A stretch of DNA of 39,573 nt. Source: a virus. The translations under genes were made by a program, and so were the position numbers. Shown piece by piece: positions 30,243-37,237 of this stretch (its first letter is position 1; each line of letters begins with the position of its first letter). Where the stretch lies: the IMG/VR virus record IMGVR_UViG_3300044613_002815, positions 1 through 39,573 of that record. The stretch is one strand, 5' to 3'. Under the pieces are notes generated by a model that made no database searches, was not told the DNA's origin, and saw only the letters and a program-made list of their open reading frames with translations.

Positions 30243-31276
30243 GTTTTGAACCACTCGGTTGCGGCCTTCCTCTCTTGGAATTCCAAGTAATGCTTTCGGA
30301 CGATGGACTCGCTGTTGCCCATTTCTAGGGCGACTTGGGACGCCGACTTCACCGCCGCGCAGCGGTAGCTGCCAAAAGAATGTCGCAAGCCGTTTTTGAC
30401 GTAGACCGCGCCCTTTCTCCGCACGCGCTTTGCTAGGTTGTCGATGCGATCTTGGGGCGCAACCATATTGCCCGGCTGCGGCTCGCTCTTGCGTATCCAT
30501 GTGGCCAGAGCGGGAAGAATGGGCACAAGCCGGCGGCGTTTTGTTTTGCAAATCTCGGGACGCACCTCGATGTGCTTCCTGCCGAGCTTGATGTCCTCCC
30601 AGCGCAACCCTTGGATCTCTTCGGTCCGAAGGCCGGCAAGTCCGCCAATAGCCAGGGCGAGCCGCCATTCCATAGGCGCAGCGGCTAACAGGGCGCGGAA
30701 CTGTTTGGGCGCGTAAATGGCCACGGGCTTTGTGTCCAAGGTCTTTGAGTGTGTGCGCTCGGGCGCTGTCATGCCGTCAGGGATTAAGGCCGACTTGCGC
30801 GCCCAGGAGAAGAGGCTTACCAAGGCAGTGCGAATGTTGTTGTGCCGGCGCGGCCCGACAGGCAGAGGGTCAAGGTAGTCGCGGATCTGGTCAGCGGTTA
30901 CCTCGCTCATGCGGCAGGGGTGGGCTTTGGCGAACTTGGCGAGGTCGGCGGCGATAGTGCGCGTCTCCTGCACCTTGCGGTCTTTCAAGTGCGCCATGTA
31001 GCGGCCTACGGCCTCGGATACTTGGGGCGACTGAAGCCGGGTGGCCCGCCACTGCTCAAACTCGGAGAGCAACGCGGGGCTTACGTCGGCCAGCTCGGAC
31101 TTGCCGGCGCGCATGGCCTTTAGTTGGGCGCGGGCCTTGTCGCGGGCGCGGTCGAGGTCTTTGGCCGTGCAAAGAATACGCTTGCCGCCCTTGTGAGCGT
31201 GCCATTTCCACCGACCGTCCGAGCCTTGCCAAAGGTGCGCCGAAAATGATCCCACTTTGACCGACTCAGTTTTCAT
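30206..31276 (-). CDS. int: Tyrosine integrase
   Basis: 356 aa with a ribosome site AAGGA just before the ATG. N-terminal arm-binding domain (residues 1-75), core-binding helical domain (about 75-165) and catalytic domain: R217 in GLAGLRTEEI, box II KNGLRHSFGSYR with R298, and the nucleophile Y330 in VRKHYLE. The residue normally His before box II Arg is Asn295, a variation known among phage integrases. It recombines attP with a tRNA-type attB. Confidence 0.93.
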   Translation of the reverse strand: MKTESVKVGSFSAHLWQGSDGRWKWHAHKGGKRILCTAKDLDRARDKARAQLKAMRAGKSELADVSPALLSEFEQWRATRLQSPQVSEAVGRYMAHLKDRKVQETRTIAADLAKFAKAHPCRMSEVTADQIRDYLDPLPVGPRRHNNIRTALVSLFSWARKSALIPDGMTAPERTHSKTLDTKPVAIYAPKQFRALLAAAPMEWRLALAIGGLAGLRTEEIQGLRWEDIKLGRKHIEVRPEICKTKRRRLVPILPALATWIRKSEPQPGNMVAPQDRIDNLAKRVRRKGAVYVKNGLRHSFGSYRCAAVKSASQVALEMGNSESIVRKHYLEFQERKAATEWFKTGYFPCSDSVSH

Positions 31277-31369
31277 TCCTTAATTCTTAATTGTTGGGGA
31301 GGGGTGGGACCACCAGTGTCCTACACCATTTGATATCAATGCTCCCTTATGAACACCACCTTTCATCTG
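31277..31369 (-). promoter_or_regulatory. Integrase upstream region
   Basis: 93 nt without a gene between integrase and regulator A. On the - strand it holds an 11-nt palindrome-like GTGT-cct-ACAC, an AT-rich TTGATATC and, next to the integrase start, TTAAGGAATG (ribosome site). Likely integrase promoter/operator; no firm -10 seen. Confidence 0.35.
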
Positions 31370-31600
31370 TTAGCGGCGCTTTTTTACGGAACTCTTGGCC
31401 TTGGCCAACTTTGGCTTGGCCGAAGCCTCAAGGGCTTGGCCCGTCTGCTGTAGCCACTGTTTAAGCAAAACGCGCACCACGGCGCTCAAAGATCGGTCTT
31501 CTTTGGCGGCGGCGAGAGAAGCGGCCTCTTTAAGATCCGTTGGCAAGCTAATGCCTGCGGCTCGTGAGACTTTGTCTGGTTTTTGCTTTGGGTAGGCCAC
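31370..31600 (-). CDS. Ribbon-helix-helix regulator A
   Basis: 76 aa from a GTG. SRAAGISLPTDLKEAASLAA plus SLSAVVRVLLKQWL is the ribbon-helix-helix fold (Arc/CopG type): a DNA-binding β-strand then two helices. The basic C-terminus (KPKLAKAKSSVKKRR) may help DNA binding. Divergent from the paralogue at 31709; on the - strand TTGACA then 17 nt and TAGGTT precede its start closely. Confidence 0.75.
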   Translation of the reverse strand: MAYPKQKPDKVSRAAGISLPTDLKEAASLAAAKEDRSLSAVVRVLLKQWLQQTGQALEASAKPKLAKAKSSVKKRR

Positions 31601-31708
31601 GGCGGAAACCTACGGCCGCAAGCAATTCTTGTCAATTTTTGAGGAGTGGGCAAAAGGCCCCATATTTTTGCTTGCCATGTATTGCGAACCCTTGTTAAGT
31701 CTTGGCGC
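31601..31708. promoter_or_regulatory. Divergent operator region between two ribbon-helix-helix genes
   Basis: 108 nt, AT-rich. Repeated CTTG half-sites (CTTGTCA, CTTGCCA, CTTGTTA, CTTGGCG) occur in the same orientation. Leftward TTGACA-17-TAGGTT and rightward TTGCCA-17-TTAAGT are candidate promoters for the two genes. Confidence 0.5.
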
Positions 31709-31876
31709 ATGGCGAGAAAACCAGTTGCGCAAAACAAGAAAGCCAAGGCCGCAGGCATATCACTACCGGGTGACTTAATCCGTGTTGCACGTAAGGCCGC
31801 TTTCCAAAAAGGCATGAGCCTTTCTTCGTATGTGCGCGTGCTACTGACGGAAAAATTAAACACGGAGGCGGCATGA
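31709..31876 (+). CDS. Ribbon-helix-helix regulator B
   Basis: 55 aa. AKAAGISLPGDLIRVARKAA then SLSSYVRVLLTEKL matches regulator A residue for residue in the fold (AAGISLP-DL, SLS..VRVLL). It begins the rightward early operon. The pair would work like an Arc/Mnt-type switch with one protein blocking each direction. Confidence 0.75.
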   Translation: MARKPVAQNKKAKAAGISLPGDLIRVARKAAFQKGMSLSSYVRVLLTEKLNTEAA

Positions 31877-32049
31877 TCCCGCAACTCGTCACCACCAAGC
31901 AGGCCGCCGAAATGCTCCGCATCAGCCGCAACAAAGTGAAGCTGCATTTGCCCGCCGTGAAACTTTCCGCGCATGGAACCCGCTACGACGTGGCGGATAT
32001 TTGCGCGCTCATCAACAGCAAAAAGGAAAACACCACATGGACCCAATAA
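31873..32049 (+). CDS. Excisionase-like / HTH_17 protein
   Basis: 58 aa from the ATG overlapping regulator B stop (ATGA). TTKQAAEMLRISRNKVKLHL is a winged helix-turn-helix of the AlpA/Xis class, with a wing GTRYDVADICALI. Close to the integrase and second gene of the early operon, so an excisionase or early activator. It overlaps the next gene by 13 nt. Confidence 0.6.
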   Translation: MIPQLVTTKQAAEMLRISRNKVKLHLPAVKLSAHGTRYDVADICALINSKKENTTWTQ

Positions 32050-32225
32050 CCATCATCATCGGCACCGGCATCGCTGCCTCGCTGGTTGGCTTGGCATTTT
32101 TGTCGGGCCACGAGTATGGCCGCAAGCGCGGTATAGTCACCGAGCGCAACCTTGCCAACTTGCGCGTCAACGCTGTGCTCGCCAGCGAAAACAAGCGCAA
32201 GCCCCGCACCCGGAGGAGCAAGTGA
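32037..32225 (+). CDS. Small membrane protein
   Basis: 62 aa. One hydrophobic segment ITIIIGTGIAASLVGLAFL near the N-terminus, then a basic cytoplasmic tail (GRKRGIVTERN, RKPRTRRSK). Function unknown; may be an inner-membrane exclusion or regulatory peptide. GTGA overlap with the next gene. Confidence 0.45.
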   Translation: MDPITIIIGTGIAASLVGLAFLSGHEYGRKRGIVTERNLANLRVNAVLASENKRKPRTRRSK

Positions 32226-32386
32226 GCATTCGCCCCGCAACCATCGACCGTCGCGGCGAGCAGCCGTGCTTGCCGACTGGCGCACTGCTTGCCGTGTGTG
32301 AGCGCATCGCCCAAGGCCACGTCCCAACGCTGCGGGAGCGCATCGTCGCCGGCCTGGCTCAACTTCGCAACCGCCTGACCCGATGA
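32222..32386 (+). CDS. Small hypothetical protein
   Basis: 54 aa from a GTG overlapping the previous stop. Amphipathic helical (ALLAVCERIAQGHVPTLRE, AGLAQLRNRLTR). Not recognised. ATGA overlap with a tiny membrane peptide follows. Confidence 0.45.
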   Translation: MSIRPATIDRRGEQPCLPTGALLAVCERIAQGHVPTLRERIVAGLAQLRNRLTR

Positions 32387-32481
32387 CGCCGCTTCCTCCA
32401 GACAGCGGCGTTTTCGCCATGCTGGTCATGACCGCAATCGCCATCGGCTTTGTGGCCATTCTTGAATTTTTGACACGATGA
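32383..32481 (+). CDS. Tiny membrane peptide
   Basis: 32 aa (MTPLPPDSG, then VFAMLVMTAIAIGFVAILEF, LTR). It is essentially one trans-membrane helix. Overlapping ATGA junctions at both ends support translation. Confidence 0.4.
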   Translation: MTPLPPDSGVFAMLVMTAIAIGFVAILEFLTR

Positions 32482-32840
32482 AAGGCACGAAAAATCACCA
32501 CATTCGCCTGATTGGCGGCAAATTCTTTGTCGTTCTTCGCCAGGGCGACCGCGACATGAAGGTTTTCGCTGGCACGGCGATTGGCGAGGCTCGGCAAACC
32601 CGCGATGATCTTATGCGCGAGCTTGGCCTGTTGAAGCTGACGCGGCAGGAGCGGCGGGCGCAACTGGCATTGTCGGAGACTGATCCTGCACCGGCCCGGC
32701 TGCCTCGGCGGCCTTTTGAATATTTTGCCAATGGCTGCGTGACGTTACTGGCGGCGGTCTATGGAACGCAAGCGGCTTACGATTGGGCGATGGACTCGCT
32801 GAACACGGCCCGCCAAGTGGATGCAAGGAGGGCGGCGTGA
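32478..32840 (+). CDS. Hypothetical early protein
   Basis: 120 aa starting MKGTKNHHIRLIGGKFFVVL. N-terminal β-hairpin (basic), central helices (TRDDLMRELGLLKLTRQERR), C-terminal FEYFANGCVTLLAAVYGTQA. It resembles DNA-mimicking or AP2-like integrase N-termini only weakly. Unknown function. Confidence 0.45.
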   Translation: MKGTKNHHIRLIGGKFFVVLRQGDRDMKVFAGTAIGEARQTRDDLMRELGLLKLTRQERRAQLALSETDPAPARLPRRPFEYFANGCVTLLAAVYGTQAAYDWAMDSLNTARQVDARRAA

Positions 32841-33079
32841 TGAGCGACCAGCACTTGAAGGACACCGAGATCAACGCCTTGCGCGAGGAACTGCAACGGG
32901 CGCGCCTAACCATTGAGCGCCTCGAGGTCGAGGTGGGCGACCTTTACCGTGCCGGCCAAACGGCCACCCGCGACAATCTGGATCTGCGGAAACGTCTGCA
33001 AGTTTACATCGACCAGGCAGACGCAGAAATCCAACTGGCCGCGCTACGGCGCGCCGAAGTGGAGGCCATCGAACTGTGA
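32840..33079 (+). CDS. Coiled-coil early protein 1
   Basis: 79 aa, almost wholly coiled coil (TEINALREELQRARLTIERL, then LDLRKRLQVYIDQADAEIQL). Overlaps the preceding stop (ATGA) and the next GTG. Role unknown; first of a run of short charged coiled-coil proteins. Confidence 0.5.
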   Translation: MSDQHLKDTEINALREELQRARLTIERLEVEVGDLYRAGQTATRDNLDLRKRLQVYIDQADAEIQLAALRRAEVEAIEL

Positions 33080-33390
33080 ACAACACTCTCGTAGGCGAAA
33101 TGTTGGTCGGGCGGGTGGGCTTTGGGGAGTCCTTCCAAGCCTGCCCGGCCAACTATTCCGCGGAGGACGCTATGGCCGCAAGTATCGTGCGGCTGGAGTG
33201 TGAAAATGAGGAGCTGCGGGCCGAGGTGGCTTTGCTGCGGGAGCAAGCGCGCATTTTGGCCGGTGAACGCGACGAGGCGCGGGAGGCGTTAATCCCCTTC
33301 ATCTCTCTGAACCCAAACAGCCAGCGAGTGAAGGAAAAGTGGGATGGATTTGTTCAAGCAGCGAAAAAAGCCTTGGAGGCCGCGAAATGA
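33076..33390 (+). CDS. Coiled-coil early protein 2
   Basis: 104 aa from a GTG. An N-terminal β-like portion (VGEMLVGRVGFGESFQAC), then a coiled coil SIVRLECENEELRAEVALLR with the ERDEAREAL motif shared by its neighbours. Unknown function. Confidence 0.5.
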   Translation: MNNTLVGEMLVGRVGFGESFQACPANYSAEDAMAASIVRLECENEELRAEVALLREQARILAGERDEAREALIPFISLNPNSQRVKEKWDGFVQAAKKALEAAK

Positions 33391-33632
33391 GCGAGCATGA
33401 CGCAATCGAACTGGAGATGTGGCGGGACGGAAACATCCTCCACGAAATCCACCGCGATGAATTGGAAAAAGTAGAACGCGAGCGCGACCAGTGGCGCGAG
33501 TGCGCGGAGGGGTTAATCCTCTATGCACGAGAAGCACTAAACAAAGCGGCGGCGGATAAGTGGGGGCTTGAGCTTCAAAGGCTTAACGCAGACATCGCCC
33601 GCTATGAGCGGCTGAAGGAGGCCAGCAAATGA
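33387..33632 (+). CDS. Coiled-coil early protein 3
   Basis: 81 aa (MSEHDAIELEMWRDGN...). Contains LEKVERERDQWRECAEGLIL and LELQRLNADIARYERLKEA. The repeated ERERD motif recurs in the next protein. Overlapping ATGA starts. Confidence 0.5.
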   Translation: MSEHDAIELEMWRDGNILHEIHRDELEKVERERDQWRECAEGLILYAREALNKAAADKWGLELQRLNADIARYERLKEASK

Positions 33633-33976
33633 GCGACACGCCCGAAACAGACGCTTTTATCGAGGCGTTGAATGAACCCTGCTTGCAAGAAGTCACATGG
33701 TGCGATTGGGACTACGAATTTGCCGCGCTTACTGCCCACGCCAAGAAGCTGGAGCGCGAGCGCGACGAGGCGCGGATGCAATACCGCACAACCGAGCTGC
33801 TGGGCATGGAGCTGGTCAAAACTATTGACCAGCTCAAGGCGGAGAAGGCTGCAATCTTTGCGCAGTTGGTAAGCCTGCAAGCGGGCAGCCGGCGGGCTAC
33901 GCTGGACGAGATCGCGGAGTCGGTGCGGGAGAAATACGAGCCGCAGCACGAAGGGGAGGGAATGGAGAATGAGTAA
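33629..33976 (+). CDS. Coiled-coil early protein 4
   Basis: 115 aa. MSDTPETDAFIEALNEPCLQ is the common start of phage proteins of this type; the coiled coil contains KKLERERDEARMQYRT. Family members are widespread but of unknown role. Overlaps the nuclease gene by 8 nt. Confidence 0.55.
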   Translation: MSDTPETDAFIEALNEPCLQEVTWCDWDYEFAALTAHAKKLERERDEARMQYRTTELLGMELVKTIDQLKAEKAAIFAQLVSLQAGSRRATLDEIAESVREKYEPQHEGEGMENE

Positions 33977-34370
33977 GGCTGCAAGAGACAAGGGCAAGCG
34001 GGGCGAGCGCCTGTGGCGTGACGTGCTTCGCGCTTACGGCTTTGTGGCCGAGCGCGCCGGATACAAGCAGGCAGCCTTTGGCGGTGGTGGCGCTGACGTG
34101 GAGGACAACAGCGGTCTGTGGTGGGAGGTCAAGTTTGTCGAGAAGCTCAATGTGCGCCAGGCATACGAGCAGGCAGCCGTCGCTGCGGCTTTCAACCAGC
34201 CGCCGGCCGTGGCGCACAAGACCTCAAGCAAGCCGTGGCTAGTGACGATGGCAGGGGAAGATTTTCTTTTGATTTTGCAAAAGCTCAAGGCGGCCGAAGT
34301 GCTGCCGGCTGATGCACAACAGCAATCCGCCGGGTGCGCCGGATCGCTGAAACAAACTAAGCACCAATAG
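33969..34370 (+). CDS. Holliday-junction resolvase-like nuclease (PD-(D/E)XK)
   Basis: 133 aa. KGKRGERLWRDVLR holds the conserved basic helix and Glu (E14), GGGGADVEDNSGLWWEVKF the D...EVK catalytic triad near 38-54 and KLNVRQAYEQAA follows. KPWLVTMAGEDFLLIL completes the fold. Similar proteins in phages cut branched DNA during recombination or packaging. Adjacent SSB and RecB-like genes support a recombination role. Confidence 0.65.
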   Translation: MSKAARDKGKRGERLWRDVLRAYGFVAERAGYKQAAFGGGGADVEDNSGLWWEVKFVEKLNVRQAYEQAAVAAAFNQPPAVAHKTSSKPWLVTMAGEDFLLILQKLKAAEVLPADAQQQSAGCAGSLKQTKHQ

Positions 34371-34386
34371 AAAACAGAACACACAT

Positions 34387-34920
34387 ATGGCAAAGATACC
34401 TGAATCAAGCGGCGGCGGACTCCCGGACATGGGGCCACCACCACCGGCCGGAACCTACCTCGCAGTTTGCGTGGACGTGATCGACCTCTACGGGGTGGAT
34501 CGCAAGAAGTATGAGAGCGAGGAAATGGAGAAGGTGGACGTGACCCGCTTTGTCTTCGGAGTGAAGACCAAGAGCGGCCAACTCCACAAGATCGCCACCC
34601 GCGAAATGAAGATCACCAGCGGCCCGAAGGCAAACCTGACCAAGTTCATCAAAGCATGGACGGGCGAGGTGCCGAAGGCTGGATGGGATACGGAATCCCT
34701 AAAGGGCCAAGGCGCGCAGATCACCGTGTCGGCCGAGGAGGCTCGCAACGGGAAGACCTACAACAACATTACGGGCATTGCCCCGGTGTTGGACGATTAC
34801 GCGGACAAGGTGCCGGCGGTTAATGCCTTCGCCAAAGTCGGCGGCGACTCGTCACCCAAGTCGGATGACTCGGACCTCGAGGTGCTCGGGCCAGTCAAGG
34901 GCGGGGGCGATCCGTTCTGA
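34387..34920 (+). CDS. Single-stranded DNA-binding protein-like
   Basis: 177 aa. An OB-like β-rich region (TYLAVCVDVIDLYGVD, VTRFVFGVKTKSGQLHKI, AQITVSAEEARNGKTY) and a disordered acidic tail (DSSPKSDDSDLEVLG) ending GGGDPF, like the DxPF tail of SSBs that recruits partners. It would coat ssDNA for the nucleases encoded on each side. Confidence 0.65.
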   Translation: MAKIPESSGGGLPDMGPPPPAGTYLAVCVDVIDLYGVDRKKYESEEMEKVDVTRFVFGVKTKSGQLHKIATREMKITSGPKANLTKFIKAWTGEVPKAGWDTESLKGQGAQITVSAEEARNGKTYNNITGIAPVLDDYADKVPAVNAFAKVGGDSSPKSDDSDLEVLGPVKGGGDPF

Positions 34921-34926
34921 GGAATT

Positions 34927-34983
34927 GGGGCGGGAGCGCAGCGGAGTCCAACTTTCGACGGGAAGACTCCAGCGCCCCGCCCC
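34927..34983. promoter_or_regulatory. Long GC-rich hairpin between ssb-like and nuclease genes
   Basis: GGGGCGGG-a-GCGC-agc-GGAGTC (34927-34948) pairs with GACTCC-a-GCGC-CCCGCCCC (34965-34983) with two small bulges and a 16-nt loop. The 81-nt gap is one of few in this operon. No U-run, so attenuation, RNA stability or origin function rather than termination. Confidence 0.45.
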
Positions 34984-35001
34984 GCAACCCTTACGATTGC
35001 A

Positions 35002-35838
35002 ATGGCCATCATAACACGCCCCGCCTTGAGCGGAAGTCATTGGTATTCACTGGACGGCAAACCGTGTCACACGGTGCCGAACAAGGACGGAGACGGAGAA
35101 CGCACGACCACGCTGCGGGATGCGCGTAAACTCAACCTGTTGCCCTCGGTCACGACGATCATTGGCATTCTGGACAAACCGCAACTGACCAAGTGGAAAA
35201 TGAGGGAGGCGGCCAAGGCGGCTATCGCCATCCCTGGGCCGCAAGGCGACGAACCGCTGGATCGGTTTGCAGATCGGGCCATCGAACACGCCATGAGCCA
35301 GGTAGGCGAAGCGGCTGACCTTGGCACCAAGATCCACAACGCCATTGAGAACCTGATGCGCGGCAGCGCGGAGGAGCCGAGCGAGGAGCTGCGGCCCTAC
35401 GTCAAGCCCGTGCTGGATTGGATGCGCCAGGTCGGCGTAAAGGTCACGCACTCGGAGATTGTCCTGGTCAATGCCGTGCATGGCTTCGCCGGTCGCGTGG
35501 ATGCGTTGTTCACCTGGGGCGATGGCTTTGGGAAGATGGGTATTTGCGATTTTAAGACAAAAAAAACAAAGCCCGACGAGAAGGTGGAAGCCTACGACGA
35601 GCATACGTTGCAACTCGCGGCCTACGCTGCCACGCACTACGGCCCTGAGCATTTGCAGCACGTTGTCGCGGCCAACCTCTTCATCAGCTCGACCGAGCCG
35701 GGCCGCCTCGAGGTGGTCAAGCACGACAAGGCCAAGTTGGTGGCGGCTTACGAGGCGTTTTGCCAGATGTGCGCGGTGTGGCGCTTTCGCAAGGGGTATG
35801 ACCCGAGGCCGGAAGTGCAGATGAAGGAGGCGGCATGA
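35002..35838 (+). CDS. Cas4/RecB-like exonuclease
   Basis: 278 aa. LPSVTTIIGILDKPQLTKWK near residue 49 is the usual N-terminal signature of phage PD-(D/E)XK exonucleases. GFAGRVDALFTW near 165 and GICDFKTKKT near 185 give D...DxK, and YDEHTLQLAAYAATHYGPE supplies the Gln motif. No Cys cluster for an Fe-S site. Functions in recombination and end processing with the SSB. Confidence 0.8.
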   Translation: MAIITRPALSGSHWYSLDGKPCHTVPNKDGDGERTTTLRDARKLNLLPSVTTIIGILDKPQLTKWKMREAAKAAIAIPGPQGDEPLDRFADRAIEHAMSQVGEAADLGTKIHNAIENLMRGSAEEPSEELRPYVKPVLDWMRQVGVKVTHSEIVLVNAVHGFAGRVDALFTWGDGFGKMGICDFKTKKTKPDEKVEAYDEHTLQLAAYAATHYGPEHLQHVVAANLFISSTEPGRLEVVKHDKAKLVAAYEAFCQMCAVWRFRKGYDPRPEVQMKEAA

Positions 35839-36038
35839 ATAGCGACACCAGTGAAATGGAAAACGCCGCTAAATCTGTGGCCTGCTACCTAGAGTGCGAC
35901 TACACGGCAGCAGCAATCATATGCCAAGCGGCCGTTCTAAACGACCTTGCGGCAGATATAAGTCGGATCGCAGACAGCTTAGATGCGTTGTTGTCCGAAG
36001 TTGCGAAGTCGAATTTGTGCCGGAAGGAGGCGGCATGA
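35835..36038 (+). CDS. Small hypothetical protein
   Basis: 67 aa. Helical, Ala/Asp-rich (NDLAADISRIADSLDALLSE), few basic residues, with three Cys (CYLECDY, IICQAA). Coupled at both ends. Unknown. Confidence 0.45.
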   Translation: MNSDTSEMENAAKSVACYLECDYTAAAIICQAAVLNDLAADISRIADSLDALLSEVAKSNLCRKEAA

Positions 36039-36508
36039 ACGCATGGCAATGCAGCGAGCTAACCAACGGGGTGTTTCAAAACACTTACTGGGGCTATTCG
36101 CGTGAAGCAGGAACCGAAGTCTTTGAGAACAGAGTTAAGTTTTACAATGACTTTGCCATTCGGGGGCTTTGGAAAAGCCAACTGGTTTCAACCATCCCAA
36201 GGCGAGAAAACTGGCTTGATCATTTTGAGGCGTATCGAGCCGGAACTGGAATTGTCTTCATCTGCGCCAATTACCATAGTGCTCCGGCGCCGTGGATGCT
36301 GATGGCGAAGTGCTTCCCGTTATACGGATTTGGCGCGCAGTCTTACATTCGGGCGTTTGAGGGAATGGATCACGCAAGGGCGTTTATTCGCGCCGCAGAC
36401 GCGCTGATGTGGGTATGGCCTACGGATACTTATGACAAAATGAAAAGTCTATGTGTCCCATATCCTAACGGTGTTGGGGCTATGTTTGAGAAGGGGGCGA
36501 CACAATGA
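36035..36508 (+). CDS. Hypothetical protein
   Basis: 157 aa, with many aromatic residues (WQCSELTNGVFQNTYWGY, FYNDFAIRGLWK) and a Cys-rich end (CFPLYGFG, SLCVPYPNGVG). Lower GC than neighbours. I do not recognise a family. Overlapping ATGA coupling on both sides. Confidence 0.45.
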   Translation: MNAWQCSELTNGVFQNTYWGYSREAGTEVFENRVKFYNDFAIRGLWKSQLVSTIPRRENWLDHFEAYRAGTGIVFICANYHSAPAPWMLMAKCFPLYGFGAQSYIRAFEGMDHARAFIRAADALMWVWPTDTYDKMKSLCVPYPNGVGAMFEKGATQ

Positions 36509-36702
36509 GCGACCGCGCCATGACCATCGACAGCGCCATCCTGAGGCTCGCCAAAGAACGCAACGAGGCGCGCGATTTGTGCAAGCGGCTCTTCTACTGC
36601 CTGCCCGCGCAGGGCGGGGAGAAGGACGAGGATGCGATTAACGCGGCCTACTACGAGTATCTTGAGGCTTCGAGAAGGTGGAAGGGAGGCGGCCATGAGT
36701 GA
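36505..36702 (+). CDS. Small coiled-coil protein with ERNEAR motif
   Basis: 65 aa. SAILRLAKERNEARDLCKRL relates it to coiled-coil proteins 2-4 in this operon. Tail EDAINAAYYEYLEASRRWK. Unknown function. Confidence 0.45.
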   Translation: MSDRAMTIDSAILRLAKERNEARDLCKRLFYCLPAQGGEKDEDAINAAYYEYLEASRRWKGGGHE

Positions 36703-36970
36703 GGCCATCCCCACTTACGGCTGCCACTACTGCGACGAATTGGAGCAGGACTGCGGGCGGCACGGCATCAGCCCGTGGATACCCGCCGACAAGGAACTGC
36801 CGGGCAACCCGCGCTGCGTGCTGGCCACGGATGGCGAGTGTCATTTCGTTGCGTGTTACGAGTCGCCGCACGCAGACGATCCTGATGGCTGGATTTACGC
36901 GCACACATCCGACGAGATCGACAGCGTTATTACGCATTGGATGGAGCTACCGGAGGTGCCGAGTGAATGA
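36695..36970 (+). CDS. DUF551-like protein
   Basis: 91 aa. A CxxC...C start (CHYCDELEQDC), then WIPADKELPGNPRCVLATDG and DSVITHWMELPEVP: the W-I-P/.../ITHWMPLP pattern of DUF551. Common in phage early regions with unknown role; often beside methyltransferases, as here. Overlaps its neighbours. Confidence 0.7.
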   Translation: MSEAIPTYGCHYCDELEQDCGRHGISPWIPADKELPGNPRCVLATDGECHFVACYESPHADDPDGWIYAHTSDEIDSVITHWMELPEVPSE

Positions 36971-37237
36971 GCGAGCAATCCAAAGCCATAGGCTTTTACG
37001 CCAACGAGGGCAGCTTGAGCTCTGGAAACAACCTCGAGCGTTCAGCACCGTTAAAAGCGGCCAGCACAACGAATCACGCCGCTGTAGCCTATTCAGTTAC
37101 AATACCGATCAGCACACAGAATGCGTTGGGTCGATTGAATGGGAGGCAAGATTGGCCCCTTGGAATTGGCAAGGATGGCGACCCATCGCCAACTTTGAGC
37201 AAGTCTCATTGCCACGCGGTCGCCAAGGGGGGGGGGC
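36967..37237 (+). CDS. Methyltransferase, N-terminal (recognition-domain second half)
   Basis: About 90 residues from an ATG overlapping the previous stop (AIGFYANEGSLSS, NHAAVAYSVTIP, GIGKDGDPSPTLSKSHCHAV). This matches the distal half of the target-recognition domain that, in ordinary Dcm-type enzymes, comes just before motif IX. It runs into the G10 tract at 37227-37236. With ten Gs the frame goes on out of register to 37614; with nine it would join the next segment to give a single 447-aa enzyme. I call this the 5' part of the same gene. Confidence 0.6.
37227..37236 (+). repeat. Poly-G tract (G10) between recognition domain and motif IX
   Basis: Ten Gs immediately before the GTG that starts the remaining methyltransferase frame. 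Nine Gs would fuse both parts in frame (HAVAKGGGVSNGAMAVRRLT). As it stands, translation could restart at the GTG. Slipped-strand switching candidate. Confidence 0.75.
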
